Below, one piece after another: positions 9,405 through 18,913 of a stretch of 64,000 bases of DNA. Each line of letters begins with the position of its first letter. Position 1 is the first letter of the stretch. The notes beneath the pieces are model-generated. The model saw only the letters and a list, made by a program, of their open reading frames with translations. It was not told the origin of the DNA and made no database searches. The stretch is taken from assembly GCF_006148925.1 (NCBI RefSeq), contig NZ_VAWB01000001.1, forward strand, positions 1,454,001-1,518,000, in the 5' to 3' direction. This DNA comes from Hyunsoonleella aestuarii. Its GTDB lineage: Bacteria; Bacteroidota; Bacteroidia; Flavobacteriales; Flavobacteriaceae. The position numbers and the translations under genes were made by a program.

Positions 9405-9437
9405 TTGAAAGATTAATAATATATCGTTAAAAAATTG

Positions 9438-9467
9438 AGCCATCTTTAATTTAAGGTGGCTTTTTTT
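9438..9467 (+). terminator. Rho-independent terminator of ppa
   Basis: GCCATCTT (9439-9446) pairs with AAGGTGGC (9453-9460) with one G-T pair and a 6-nt loop; seven T follow (9461-9467). It separates ppa from hppA. Confidence 0.85.
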
Positions 9468-9483
9468 ATCACTTAGATTTTCC

Positions 9484-9491
9484 TATTTTTG
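9484..9491 (+). promoter_or_regulatory. Candidate -7 element of hppA
   Basis: TATTTTTG is an exact TAnnTTTG match 39 bp before the hppA start, just after the ppa terminator. It implies separate transcription of hppA. No clear -33 TTG is seen. Confidence 0.55.
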
Positions 9492-9530
9492 GCGACGTTA
9501 AAAAATAATTAATTTAAACTACTAACTAAT

Positions 9531-11933
9531 ATGGAATTAATAGTCAAATTTTTGCCACTTTTTGGTGTTTTAGCTTTGATTTTCGTTTTTATAAAAAGCG
9601 GATGGGTATCGAAACAAGATGTTGGTAATGAAAAAATGTCTCGTATTGCTAAGAATATTGCAGATGGAGCTATGGCATTTTTAAAAGCTGAATACAAAGT
9701 TTTAGCAATTTTCGTAGCTGCCGTAGCTGTCTTATTATATTTTAAAGGCGAATCGGAAGTAGGATCTAGTGGTATGGTTGCCGTATCATTTATTATTGGT
9801 GCTATTTGTTCTGCTTTAGCAGGATTTATTGGTATGAAAGTAGCAACCAAAGCAAATGTTAGAACTACTGAAGCTGCAAGAACATCTTTAGGACGTGCCT
9901 TAGAAGTGGCATTTGCAGGTGGTGCTGTAATGGGCTTAGGTGTTGTAGGCTTAGGGATTTTAGGATTGAGTGGTTTATTTATTGTATATCAAGGTATGTG
10001 GCCTGGAGATGAAAATTTAGGAATGGTATTAAATGTACTTTCAGGATTTTCATTGGGAGCTTCATCAATTGCTTTATTTGCACGTGTAGGTGGAGGAATT
10101 TATACAAAAGCTGCCGATGTAGGAGCCGATTTAGTAGGTAAGGTTGAAGCCGGTATACCAGAAGATCATCCATTGAACCCAGCTACTATTGCCGATAATG
10201 TTGGAGATAATGTTGGAGATGTTGCTGGTATGGGAGCTGATTTGTTCGAATCTTATGTGGGATCTATTATAGGAACAATGGTATTAGGTGCTTTTATTCT
10301 AACCGAAGATTTTAGTGGTTTAGGTGCCGTTTATTTACCTCTAGTTCTTGGAGCTTTAGGGATTATCATGTCAATATTAGGAACATTCTTTGTAAAAGTA
10401 AAGGATGGTGGAAATCCACAAACAGCATTAAATATTGGAGAATTTGGTTCTGCAGGTTTAATGGTTGTGGCATCTTATTTTATCATTAATGCTTTAATCC
10501 CTGAATCTGTGGAAGGTTTGCCTTTCGGCGCTATGGGTGTATTTTGGGCAACAATTGCTGGTTTAGTTGCTGGTTTAGGTGTCGGTAAAATAACCGAGTA
10601 TTATACAGCTACAGGGAAAAAGCCAGTGAACTCAATTGTTGCACAATCAGAAACTGGAGCTGCGACAAATATTATTGCTGGTTTAGGTGTAGGGATGATG
10701 TCTACAATGATTCCAATTCTTTTAATTGCTGCTGCTATTATGATTTCACATCATTTTGCTGGATTATATGGTATCGCGATTGCTGCGGTAGGAATGTTAG
10801 CAAATACGGGTATCCAATTAGCGGTTGATGCTTATGGACCAATATGTGATAATGCAGGCGGTATTGCTGAAATGGCTGAATTACCAAGTGAGGTTCGTGA
10901 ACGTACAGATAAATTAGATGCTGTTGGTAATACAACTGCGGCAGTTGGTAAAGGATTTGCAATTGCTTCTGCAGCCTTAACGGCTTTAGCATTATTTGCT
11001 GCTTTTATGAAGACTGCTAATGTGACTGCTATCGACGTATCACAGCCTAAAATCATGGCTGGATTGTTAGTTGGAGGTATGTTGCCATTTGTGTTCTCAG
11101 CGTTGTCTATGAATGCTGTAGGTCGTGCTGCCATGGCTATGATTGAAGAAGTTAGACGTCAGTTTAGAGATATTCCACAATTAAATGCGGCATTAGAAGT
11201 GATGCGCAAGTATGATTCAGATATGTCTAAAGCATCTGATGCCGATAGAAAAATATTTGATGATGCTGATGGTGTTGCCGATTACAGTAAATGTATAGAT
11301 ATTTCTACAAAAGCATCTATTAGAGAAATGGTGTTGCCTGGTTTACTAGCTATTGCCGTTCCTGTTGCAATTGGTTTTTTAGGTGGTGCAGAAATGTTAG
11401 GAGGCTTACTAGCAGGTGTAACAACTTGTGGAGTACTTATGGCTATTTTCCAATCTAATGCTGGTGGGGCCTGGGATAACGCAAAGAAAACTATTGAAGA
11501 AGAAGGTAGAAAAGGAACAGAAGCTCATAAAGCAGCTGTTGTAGGTGATACAGTTGGAGATCCATTTAAAGATACTTCGGGACCTTCATTAAATATATTA
11601 CTTAAATTAATGTCTGTGGTGGCATTAGTAATAGCGCCAAGTATTGCGTTATCTTCGGATTCAGTTACTGCTTATCTTTCTGAAAATGATACTATAGAGC
11701 AGGTTGAAGTTTCTAAAGAAGTAAAAGTAGAAATGAATAATAATGAAGATGGAACTGTAAAAGCGGTTGTATCTACTGTTTCTACTCAAAATGGTGAAAC
11801 AGCTACAACTTATGAAACGTTTGAAGGTAAAGAAGCTGAAGTTAAAGCTAAGATTAATGCTTTAAAAGATGATTCAAATGTACTAAAAACTAAAAAAGTA
11901 ATAAAGGAAGTTGAAAAGGAGATAGTTAAATAA
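9531..11933 (+). CDS. hppA: Membrane-bound ion-translocating pyrophosphatase (H+ or Na+ pump)
   Basis: An 800-residue multi-spanning (about 16 helices) integral membrane protein that couples PPi hydrolysis to ion export. The PPi/Mg site motifs are present: [19 protein letters not shown] and [19 protein letters not shown] near residues 195-240, and [17 protein letters not shown] near residue 680. The motif [10 protein letters not shown] at residues 466-475 has Ala where K+-independent enzymes have Lys, so it should be the K+-dependent type; many of these pump Na+. Residues from about 708 to 800 form a charged, non-membrane C-terminal tail rich in Lys, Glu and Val, not part of the catalytic core. 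Ion specificity cannot be told by eye. Confidence 0.95.
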   Translation: MELIVKFLPLFGVLALIFVFIKSGWVSKQDVGNEKMSRIAKNIADGAMAFLKAEYKVLAIFVAAVAVLLYFKGESEVGSSGMVAVSFIIGAICSALAGFIGMKVATKANVRTTEAARTSLGRALEVAFAGGAVMGLGVVGLGILGLSGLFIVYQGMWPGDENLGMVLNVLSGFSLGASSIALFARVGGGIYTKAADVGADLVGKVEAGIPEDHPLNPATIADNVGDNVGDVAGMGADLFESYVGSIIGTMVLGAFILTEDFSGLGAVYLPLVLGALGIIMSILGTFFVKVKDGGNPQTALNIGEFGSAGLMVVASYFIINALIPESVEGLPFGAMGVFWATIAGLVAGLGVGKITEYYTATGKKPVNSIVAQSETGAATNIIAGLGVGMMSTMIPILLIAAAIMISHHFAGLYGIAIAAVGMLANTGIQLAVDAYGPICDNAGGIAEMAELPSEVRERTDKLDAVGNTTAAVGKGFAIASAALTALALFAAFMKTANVTAIDVSQPKIMAGLLVGGMLPFVFSALSMNAVGRAAMAMIEEVRRQFRDIPQLNAALEVMRKYDSDMSKASDADRKIFDDADGVADYSKCIDISTKASIREMVLPGLLAIAVPVAIGFLGGAEMLGGLLAGVTTCGVLMAIFQSNAGGAWDNAKKTIEEEGRKGTEAHKAAVVGDTVGDPFKDTSGPSLNILLKLMSVVALVIAPSIALSSDSVTAYLSENDTIEQVEVSKEVKVEMNNNEDGTVKAVVSTVSTQNGETATTYETFEGKEAEVKAKINALKDDSNVLKTKKVIKEVEKEIVK

Positions 11934-11961
11934 TTTTCAAATTTCTTTTTTGAAAAATTTA

Positions 11962-11986
11962 AACCACGCTTCACGCGTGGTTTTTT
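11962..11986 (+). terminator. Rho-independent terminator of hppA
   Basis: AACCACGC (11962-11969), loop TTCAC, GCGTGGTT (11975-11982), then T to 11986. A strong stem right after hppA. It lies inside the extended frame of the next gene, supporting a later start for that gene. Confidence 0.88.
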
Positions 11987-12012
11987 GTATTTTTAGTTCA
12001 AATAAAAACCTA

Positions 12013-13008
12013 ATGTTTAGGAATGATCCGCTTCAAATAATTGCTTTTCACACCTATGGCAATTCCAATCGTCTCTATCTTCGTGGAAGAGCAATTGAAG
12101 ATGAGAGTATTAACCTCGAACAGAAAGGAGCCTTTAAATTGCTTTTTAATGCGTGGAAACGTTTTGAAACGGATGAAATAAAAAACACCAAACTTCACGT
12201 TAAGTTAGGAGATCTTGTTTTCGAAACAAAAACTGATAATCGGGGATATTTTTTATTTAATGAACTAGTTGAAGACATTAGCCAATATACTAATGAAGAG
12301 GGTTGGGTGCCTTTAGTATTTTCCTATGATGAACAAGATCTGAAAAGAACCGTTCAATCTAATAACCAATTTCCTTGTGAAATGCTTATTCCTTCAAAGA
12401 ATGCATCATTTGGTGTAATAAGCGATATCGATGACACCATTTTACACACGGGTATTGCATCAGTTTTAAAGTGGCGGGTTGCTTTTAACACATTGTTGCG
12501 TTCTGCAGGAAAGCGATTACCGTTAGAAGGAGCGCCTGAATTTTATCATTTATTACATGATGGTAAAAGCGGAAATGAGGCAAATCCTATATTTTATGTA
12601 AGTCATAGTCCTTGGAATTTATATCGTTACCTAAAATATTTTTTAAAGAAGAATAATTTTCCAAAAGGACCAATTATTTTAAGAAGTTTTCCTCGCCCGT
12701 TTTCTAAGAAAGGTAAAAATGATAAACCGCAAAAACAGAAAGAAATTATTAACCTTTTAAATGTTTATCCAGAGCTAAAATTTATTCTGATTGGAGACAG
12801 CGGTGAACGAGATCCAGATATTTATATGGAAATTGTTGAGACCTTTCCAAATAGAGTTTTAGCAATCTATTTAAGGAGTGTTAATCATAAAAAGAAAATG
12901 TTTAGAGTTTCTAATCTCTATAAAGATTATACGAAGGTTCCAGTTTTGTTAGTAGAAAATAGTGAAGCAGCCTTAAAACATGCAAAGCAGCATGGTTTTA
13001 TAGCTTAA
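12013..13008 (+). CDS. App1-type phosphatidate phosphatase family protein (DUF2183)
   Basis: A 331-residue protein from ATG 12013. The central motif SDIDDTILHTG (Asp138, Asp140) is the DxDxT phosphatase motif of the HAD-like App1 family, followed by FYVSHSPWNLYRYL and later ILIGDSGERDPDIY, which carries the motif IV acidic residues. App1 domains dephosphorylate phosphatidic acid in fungi; the bacterial substrate is not known. The frame is open 21 codons further upstream, but that part overlaps the hppA terminator. No signal peptide, so probably cytoplasmic or membrane-associated. Confidence 0.82.
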   Translation: MFRNDPLQIIAFHTYGNSNRLYLRGRAIEDESINLEQKGAFKLLFNAWKRFETDEIKNTKLHVKLGDLVFETKTDNRGYFLFNELVEDISQYTNEEGWVPLVFSYDEQDLKRTVQSNNQFPCEMLIPSKNASFGVISDIDDTILHTGIASVLKWRVAFNTLLRSAGKRLPLEGAPEFYHLLHDGKSGNEANPIFYVSHSPWNLYRYLKYFLKKNNFPKGPIILRSFPRPFSKKGKNDKPQKQKEIINLLNVYPELKFILIGDSGERDPDIYMEIVETFPNRVLAIYLRSVNHKKKMFRVSNLYKDYTKVPVLLVENSEAALKHAKQHGFIA

Positions 13009-13045
13009 TTTGAAGAGTTCAATATAGCTAGTTAAAAAATTAAAT

Positions 13046-14545
13046 TTAGGATTTAAGTTTAAACCAATCTTTAGTAATTTCTTTTTCTATTGACTTATTG
13101 CTTTTATGAATATATTCATTTTTAATGGCATTGTATTCATAATCTTGACCCCAATGCTCATGATTTACTGCTACTTCTTCTATGCCATCGCAAATAGAAT
13201 GGATTTCGTCGTTAGTCATGGTTGGATGAATAGACATACGTATCCAACCTGGACGCTCAATTAAACAACCTTCTAAAATTTTTTCTTCTATAGATTTTGA
13301 AGTTAGTTGGTCTACATTGAGTAAATAGTGACCGTAAGTGCCAGCACAAGAACAACCGCCACGAGTTTGTACGCCAAATCTATCATTAAGAAGTTTAACG
13401 ATGAGATTGTAATGTACATTATGAATATAAAATGAAAATACCCCAAGTCTATCTTTATGCTCAGGTGCCAGAATTTTAAGGTTTTTAATTTTTGAAAGCC
13501 TTTCAAAGACAATATCAATGAGTTCATGTTCTCTTTTGAGTATATTTTGCACACCCATTTCGTCTTTTAGTTGAATAGATAGCGCAATTTTTATAGCTTG
13601 TAAAAAACCTGGAGTTCCACCATCTTCTCTTGTTTCAATATCGTCAATGTAATCATGATCGCCCCATGGGTTTGTATAACTTACTGTACCACCTCCTGGG
13701 TTATCTGGAACTAGGTTTTTGTATAATTTTTTATTGAATATTAATACCCCCGAAGCTCCTGGACCACCTAAGAATTTATGGGGTGAAAAAGTAATAGCAT
13801 CTAAATATTCAAGTTCGCTTTCTGGATGCATATCAATATTAACATAGGGAGCAGAACATGCAAAGTCTACAAAACATAAACCGTTGTTTTCATGCATGAC
13901 TTTAGCGACATCATGGTAGTTTGTTCTAATGCCTGTAACGTTTGAACAGCCAGTTATGGCAGCAATTTTTATAGGTACATTTTTATATTCTTCTAATAGA
14001 GTTTCAAGTTTTATTAAACATGGTAGTCCTTCATCATTTGATGGTATTACTTTAACCCGTGCAATAGTTTCCAACCAAGAGGTTTGATTGGAATGATGCT
14101 CCATATGAGACACAAAAATAATAGGGCGCTTTTCTTCTGGAATTTGGGTATTCTCCTTTAGGTTTTCACAAAGTTTGAGACCTAGAATACGCTGGAATTT
14201 ATTAATGGCTCCAGTCATACCTGTACCAACAGTAATTAATACGTCTTCTTTAGATGCGTTTACATGGTTTTTAATAATGTTTCTGGCTTCATGGTAAGCG
14301 TTGGTCATTGCAGAACCAGTAATGGATGTTTCAGTATGGGTATTAGCTACATAGGGGCCAATTTCGTTCAGTATTTTCTCTTCTATTGGCTTATAGAGTC
14401 TACCGCTTGCTGTCCAATCTGCATAAATGATTTTTTTTCTTCCGTAAGGCGATTCAAAATGTTGATTATTGCCTACAATGTTATCTCGAAATTGCTGAAA
14501 ATAAGCCTCGAGGTTTATGGTTTGTCCTGCTTTTGAATATATCAT
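13046..14545 (-). CDS. Class V aminotransferase-fold PLP enzyme (cysteine desulfurase-like)
   Basis: A 499-residue PLP-dependent fold type I protein. Visible are the phosphate-binding TVGTGMTGAINKFQR, the cofactor-contacting FVSHMEHHSNQTSWLE, the Asp motif FVDFACSAPYVNIDMHP and the Schiff-base Lys in ITFSPHKFLGGPGASGVL near residue 257. A Cys-rich loop RGGCSCAGTYGHYLL occurs where desulfurases have their active Cys. It is longer than SufS/IscS (about 405 residues) and lacks sulfur-assembly neighbours, so the substrate is open. Stand-alone gene or first in a unit with nothing downstream in the same direction. Confidence 0.82.
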   Translation of the reverse strand: MIYSKAGQTINLEAYFQQFRDNIVGNNQHFESPYGRKKIIYADWTASGRLYKPIEEKILNEIGPYVANTHTETSITGSAMTNAYHEARNIIKNHVNASKEDVLITVGTGMTGAINKFQRILGLKLCENLKENTQIPEEKRPIIFVSHMEHHSNQTSWLETIARVKVIPSNDEGLPCLIKLETLLEEYKNVPIKIAAITGCSNVTGIRTNYHDVAKVMHENNGLCFVDFACSAPYVNIDMHPESELEYLDAITFSPHKFLGGPGASGVLIFNKKLYKNLVPDNPGGGTVSYTNPWGDHDYIDDIETREDGGTPGFLQAIKIALSIQLKDEMGVQNILKREHELIDIVFERLSKIKNLKILAPEHKDRLGVFSFYIHNVHYNLIVKLLNDRFGVQTRGGCSCAGTYGHYLLNVDQLTSKSIEEKILEGCLIERPGWIRMSIHPTMTNDEIHSICDGIEEVAVNHEHWGQDYEYNAIKNEYIHKSNKSIEKEITKDWFKLKS

Positions 14546-14572
14546 AATTACCTCAATTGAAAATAAATCAAA

Positions 14573-16612
14573 TTATTTTTTTGCTAAATCAGTATTTTTA
14601 AAAACCTCCAAACCACATTCCAAGAAATTAGAATAATCTTCTTCATCTGGAGTATAACCAACAGCTTGATTCAATATTTCAGTTCCATCCGAATTAAGTA
14701 AAACATAATAGGGTTGTGAATTTGTTTTAAAAAACTGTGTTTGAAAGTTTGCCCATTTGTGACCATAGCTTTCCAGTTTTCTGGTTCCACCATTAATTCT
14801 ATTTACTTCAACCTGTTCAGTCACTGGCAATGCCTTCTTATCATCGACGTAAAGGGAGATGAGAACATAGTCATTTCTTAAATAATTGTCTATACTTTGC
14901 AAAGGCCAAACATGTTCTTCCATTTTTCTGCAATTTACACAAGCATATCCTGTAAAGTCTAACATAATAGGTTTGTTAACTTTTTTAGCATAATCAATGC
15001 CTGTTTTAAGATCCTTAAAACAATCCAAATTATTAGGGCAATCATTAGGATATAAAAAACTGTAACCCACAGGAGGTGCTAAACCACTAAGAAGTGTTAA
15101 CGGGGTGAACGTTTTAGTTTCTTTATTTATTCGAAAACCAGAAGCCAAGTAAATTACAAACGAAGCCACCAAGATGCCTCCAGCTATTCTAGAGAATGAT
15201 AATTTTTTAATTGGGGAATCGTGTGGAAATTTTATTTTACCGAAAAGATAAAGTGCTAGTCCTGCAAATATTAAAATCCAGATGATTAAGAAAGGTTCTA
15301 TTTTCAAAAGATTCCAGTGCGCTACTAAGTCGGCATTTGAAAGGAATTTGAATGCTAGCGCTAATTCTAAGAAACCCAGAATAACCTTAGTTGTATTAAG
15401 CCATCCACCAGATTTTGGTAGTGCATTCATCATATTTGGAAACATGGCAAACAATGCAAAAGGAAGTCCGAGAGAGACCCCAAATCCCGCCATGCCTGCA
15501 GTAAGTTGCCATGCGCCTCCATCGGCAGTTAGTGATCCAGCCAGTAAAGAACCTAAAATTGGTCCTGTACATGAGAATGAAACAATGGCTAGAGTAAGCG
15601 CCATAAAAAATATGCCTATAAGACCTCCAGAGGTTTCACCTTGCGTGGTCTTTGTTGTCCAGCTAGATGGTAAAGTAAGTTCGTAATAACCAAAAAATGA
15701 GAAAGCAAAAAACATAAAAATGGCAAAGAAAATAATGTTTAGCCATACATTGGTTGAGATCTCATTCAATATATCGGGGTTTACGGAATCTAGTAAATGA
15801 AACGGAACACTTAATATAATGTACACAGCAAAAATAAAAAACCCATACAGTAGCGCTTTTGAAATACCTGCACTTCTGTTTTGTCCACTGCTCTTTGTGA
15901 AAAAGCTAACGGTTAAAGGAATCATAGGGAACACACATGGTGTTAATAGAGCTAAAAGCCCACCTAAAAACCCAAGACCAAATATGCTCCAAAGCGACTT
16001 TCCGGAATCCTTAACATTAGACGCGTTGCTTAAAACTTCATTTTCACATTTGATATCCGAAGTTCTTATGTCATCAGGATTCATACCATATAATGATTTA
16101 TTTATGGCGCTGTTGTCAACGTTTAAACCAGTATTCTCATTTTCGTTATTAACCGATGACGAATTACCGCTTAATTGAAAAATCAAATCTACGTCCGTAG
16201 GTGGCAAGCATCGGGTATCATCACATACCATAAACTCTACGGTTCCATTTACTACTGAAATGTCATCCTTTAGTTTAATATTCTGCTCAAAAGTAGCTGT
16301 ATTTTCAAAGAACTTAATTTTCATTTCAAATACAGGATCATTTACTGTATGTCCTTCTTCTTCAATTGTATTACCAACTAAACTGAAGGCCCCATCGGAA
16401 TGGTTATATGCAAAAGTAGTTGGGATTGGGCCGTCTTCAGGAACGTTTTGAGAATACAAATGCCAACCAGACTCAATAGTTGCTTTGGTTACAAGTTTAT
16501 ATTCTTTATCAGATATTTTTTCGACTGATGTAGCCCATTTAATAGGTTCTAGTATCTGGGAATTACCAATTGTACAAACAAGTAAGGTAATTAGTAAAAT
16601 AAGTTTCTTCAT
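14573..16612 (-). CDS. dsbD: Protein-disulfide reductase DsbD (thiol:disulfide interchange)
   Basis: A 679-residue three-part protein that moves reducing power from cytoplasmic thioredoxin to the periplasm. After a signal peptide (KKLILLITLLVCTIGNSQ) comes the periplasmic alpha domain with its Cys pair in MVCDDTRCLPPTD. The central CcdA-like membrane domain (about residues 210-500) has LTPCVFPMIPLTVSFF and VSFSCTGPILGSLLAGS with the two membrane Cys. The C-terminal thioredoxin-like domain has CVNC (in DFTGYACVNCRKMEEHVW) near residue 557. All expected Cys pairs are present, so it should be functional. Confidence 0.93.
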   Translation of the reverse strand: MKKLILLITLLVCTIGNSQILEPIKWATSVEKISDKEYKLVTKATIESGWHLYSQNVPEDGPIPTTFAYNHSDGAFSLVGNTIEEEGHTVNDPVFEMKIKFFENTATFEQNIKLKDDISVVNGTVEFMVCDDTRCLPPTDVDLIFQLSGNSSSVNNENENTGLNVDNSAINKSLYGMNPDDIRTSDIKCENEVLSNASNVKDSGKSLWSIFGLGFLGGLLALLTPCVFPMIPLTVSFFTKSSGQNRSAGISKALLYGFFIFAVYIILSVPFHLLDSVNPDILNEISTNVWLNIIFFAIFMFFAFSFFGYYELTLPSSWTTKTTQGETSGGLIGIFFMALTLAIVSFSCTGPILGSLLAGSLTADGGAWQLTAGMAGFGVSLGLPFALFAMFPNMMNALPKSGGWLNTTKVILGFLELALAFKFLSNADLVAHWNLLKIEPFLIIWILIFAGLALYLFGKIKFPHDSPIKKLSFSRIAGGILVASFVIYLASGFRINKETKTFTPLTLLSGLAPPVGYSFLYPNDCPNNLDCFKDLKTGIDYAKKVNKPIMLDFTGYACVNCRKMEEHVWPLQSIDNYLRNDYVLISLYVDDKKALPVTEQVEVNRINGGTRKLESYGHKWANFQTQFFKTNSQPYYVLLNSDGTEILNQAVGYTPDEEDYSNFLECGLEVFKNTDLAKK

Positions 16613-16684
16613 ATTGAAATCATTTAGGAGAAAAACATTTTTATTGTTTACTCACGCCTTTAAAGTCTTATTAATGATATTTAT

Positions 16685-16692
16685 CAAAAATA
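16685..16692 (-). promoter_or_regulatory. Candidate -7 element of dsbD
   Basis: On the minus strand this reads TATTTTTG, an exact TAnnTTTG match 72 bp before the dsbD start. No clear -33 element. Confidence 0.45.
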
Positions 16693-16796
16693 GGAATAAA
16701 CATCTTTTGTTCTTTCCTAAAGACAAGTTAAAACTAAGTTACCCTTATTAAAGAAATGTTAAAAAAATATTTAAAAATTTTCAGAAAACGGCTGTA

Positions 16797-17411
16797 TTAA
16801 AACAAGCCATTGATTTCGGCATCTATAGTGTTAATTATGCTGCCCAAATCTTCAGGGTTATCTACAAAATCAAGTTTGTCTACATCAATAATTACTAACT
16901 TTCCTTTATTGTAACCGTGTATCCATGCTTCGTAACGTTCATTCAATCTGCTTAAATAATCAATGCTTATAGAGTTTTCATAATCGCGGCCACGCTTATG
17001 AATTTGAGCTACTAAATTAGGAATAGAACTCCTTAGGTAAATTAATAGATCTGGTCCTTGAACTAAAGATTCCATTAAATCGAAAAGAGATCTGTAATTT
17101 TCGAAATCGCGATTTGTCATAAGTCCCATAGCGTGAAGATTGGGGGCAAAAATGTGCGCGTCTTCGTAAATAGTTCTATCTTGGATAATATCTTTTCCGC
17201 TTTCTCGAATTTGTAATACTTGTCGAAAACGACTATTTAAAAAGTATACCTGAAGATTAAAACTCCATCGTTCCATTTGGTTGTAAAAATCATCCAGATA
17301 TGGGTTGTCTACAACGTCTTCAAGTTGTGCTTCCCATTTATAATGTTTTGCTAGTAATTTAGTGAGTGTTGTTTTTCCTGCCCCAATATTTCCCGCAATA
17401 GCAATGTGCAT
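16797..17411 (-). CDS. Deoxynucleoside kinase
   Basis: A 204-residue P-loop kinase of the dCK/dGK family for nucleoside salvage. The Walker A is IAIAGNIGAGKTTLTKLLA at the N-terminus; the substrate-binding EDVVDNPYLDDFY and the DRTIYEDAHIFA motif (DRS-like, with catalytic acid) follow, then the lid-region arginines in HKRGRDYENSISIDYL. Base specificity cannot be told. It begins 4 bp after the end of the preceding unknown gene, so it is the last gene of the histidine kinase-response regulator-unknown-dNK series. Confidence 0.9.
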   Translation of the reverse strand: MHIAIAGNIGAGKTTLTKLLAKHYKWEAQLEDVVDNPYLDDFYNQMERWSFNLQVYFLNSRFRQVLQIRESGKDIIQDRTIYEDAHIFAPNLHAMGLMTNRDFENYRSLFDLMESLVQGPDLLIYLRSSIPNLVAQIHKRGRDYENSISIDYLSRLNERYEAWIHGYNKGKLVIIDVDKLDFVDNPEDLGSIINTIDAEINGLF

Positions 17412-17415
17412 AGTT

Positions 17416-18195
17416 TTATTCGATTTTTATTTGGTATTCAAATAGAATTTTGGAATCGTAAATATACAAGGTTTCATTGGTTACAAAAAACTGATTTATC
17501 AACAAATTTGGCACATTTACAGGACTCAGGTTTTCTGAGGCTTTATGCAAAAGATAAAGACTGTTCGACTTTTGAAGGATAACATCACCGCTGTTTACAT
17601 AAAACTTTGTAAAGCCATCATTTTTTATTTTTGAAATTAAACTTCCAAAGTAATTATATTTATAAAGGTAGTTTTCAGTAAGTAGCCAACAGAAATTGTA
17701 ATTGCTTTTTAAATCTAATACGTTTGATTGGATAGGAAGACTTTGTGCTCTGGTGGTTTTGTTTTTGTAATCAAAAAGTTCCAGTTGTTGATTGTCCATA
17801 TTAAATACCCAAATGGTATTGTCGAAACCAGTGGATACATGCGAAATATTTTTATAAGGTTGAATAGTGTTAAAATCCATTTTAGATATTTCAGCTAAGC
17901 GATTATCCAGAACGATAATGGTATTAAAATCTTTGTAAAATAAGTTTATCTTCAAGGGATTAAAAGCATTTACAGTATTAAGTTCACCTAACTGAAGATT
18001 ATTGTAGGTTATAATACCGCTTTCATTTTTTTTGTAAAAGACATCGTTATTGACGTAATAAACCGTTCCAAAATTATCAATTGAAATAAGGGATTCAGCA
18101 TTTAATTCTGTTGATTTTAGTAGTGTGGTTTCAATAGATTCTTGAGCGAATAATGAAAAAGTAAATAAATAAATAATGTAAATGAAGGCTTTCAT
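17416..18195 (-). CDS. Unknown exported protein, beta-propeller-like
   Basis: Not recognised as a named family. The 259 residues begin with a signal peptide (KAFIYIIYLFTFSLFAQES) and consist of short repeated beta-strand segments such as ISIDNFGTVYYVNNDVFYK, ISHVSTGFDNTIWVFNMDN and NVLDLKSNYNFCWLLTENY, which suggests a small propeller sensing or scaffolding protein in the periplasm. It lies 34 bp after the response regulator gene and 4 bp before the deoxynucleoside kinase, in the same direction. No catalytic motif seen. Confidence 0.75.
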   Translation of the reverse strand: MKAFIYIIYLFTFSLFAQESIETTLLKSTELNAESLISIDNFGTVYYVNNDVFYKKNESGIITYNNLQLGELNTVNAFNPLKINLFYKDFNTIIVLDNRLAEISKMDFNTIQPYKNISHVSTGFDNTIWVFNMDNQQLELFDYKNKTTRAQSLPIQSNVLDLKSNYNFCWLLTENYLYKYNYFGSLISKIKNDGFTKFYVNSGDVILQKSNSLYLLHKASENLSPVNVPNLLINQFFVTNETLYIYDSKILFEYQIKIE

Positions 18196-18229
18196 AGTAG
18201 GTTGAAAAATACAAAAATCAAACCACTTT

Positions 18230-18913
18230 CTAACAAATTAGTTTATAGCCAAAACCACGGACGTTAATTATTTCGATGTTAGGATCTTGTTTTAGTTTTT
18301 TTCTCAATTTAGTAATGAATACGTCCATACTGCGTGCGCTAAAAAAATCATCGTTACCCCATAATTTATTTAAGATTAATGAGCGGTCTAAAACTTGATT
18401 CTTATTTTTTACAAGATGAAACAATAAGTGTGCTTCTCTATGTGTAAGTTGTACTTTTTTATCACTTTTAAATTGAAGTGTTTGCTTTGGAAAATTAAAA
18501 TTAAAAGCACCGAAATTTACAGAAAGAGATTTCTTTTGTTCTTTAGTTCGATGGAGTAAATTATTTATTCGTACAATTAATTCTTCCATGCTAAAAGGTT
18601 TTTTTAAATAATCATTACCTCCTATAGTAAAGCCCTCAATGACATCTTGTGTTTGAGATTTTGCAGTTAAGAAAATTATGGGAATGCTGTCATCGATTTC
18701 ACGAATTTCCTTGGCTAATGTAAAACCATCTTTTTTTGGCATCATTACATCCAAAACTAGTAATTCTGGTTTATTTAGATGAAAGCTTTTTAATGCTATT
18801 TCGCCGTCGGCACAAAGTGTAACTTCAAAATTTCGGGTTTCTAAACTTTCCTTAATTATTTGACCTAAAGCAGGTTCATCTTCTGCAAATAGTAATTTTA
18901 CTCGACTAGACAT
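18230..18913 (-). CDS. OmpR/PhoB-family response regulator
   Basis: A 227-residue two-domain regulator. The receiver has the acidic pocket FAEDEP, the phospho-accepting Asp55 in LLVLDVMMPKKDG and the Lys in YLKKPFSMEELIVRI. The C-terminal winged helix has LTHREAHLLFHLVKNKNQV and FSARSMDVFITKLRKKLKQD. Its first 8 bases overlap the end of the histidine kinase gene, a tight translational link. Likely target: the triple GTTAAC site just upstream of the divergent GLPGLI/TonB genes (inference from position). It is of the RprY type found in Bacteroidota. Confidence 0.93.
   Translation of the reverse strand: MSSRVKLLFAEDEPALGQIIKESLETRNFEVTLCADGEIALKSFHLNKPELLVLDVMMPKKDGFTLAKEIREIDDSIPIIFLTAKSQTQDVIEGFTIGGNDYLKKPFSMEELIVRINNLLHRTKEQKKSLSVNFGAFNFNFPKQTLQFKSDKKVQLTHREAHLLFHLVKNKNQVLDRSLILNKLWGNDDFFSARSMDVFITKLRKKLKQDPNIEIINVRGFGYKLIC

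Noticed and set aside
10738-11134. Overlapping minus-strand frames inside hppA
   Set aside because: Low-complexity Leu/Gln/His-rich and Ala-rich products typical of antisense frames of a membrane gene.
15282-15686. 134-codon plus-strand frame inside dsbD
   Set aside because: Shadow of the membrane domain of dsbD on the opposite strand; no homology signal.
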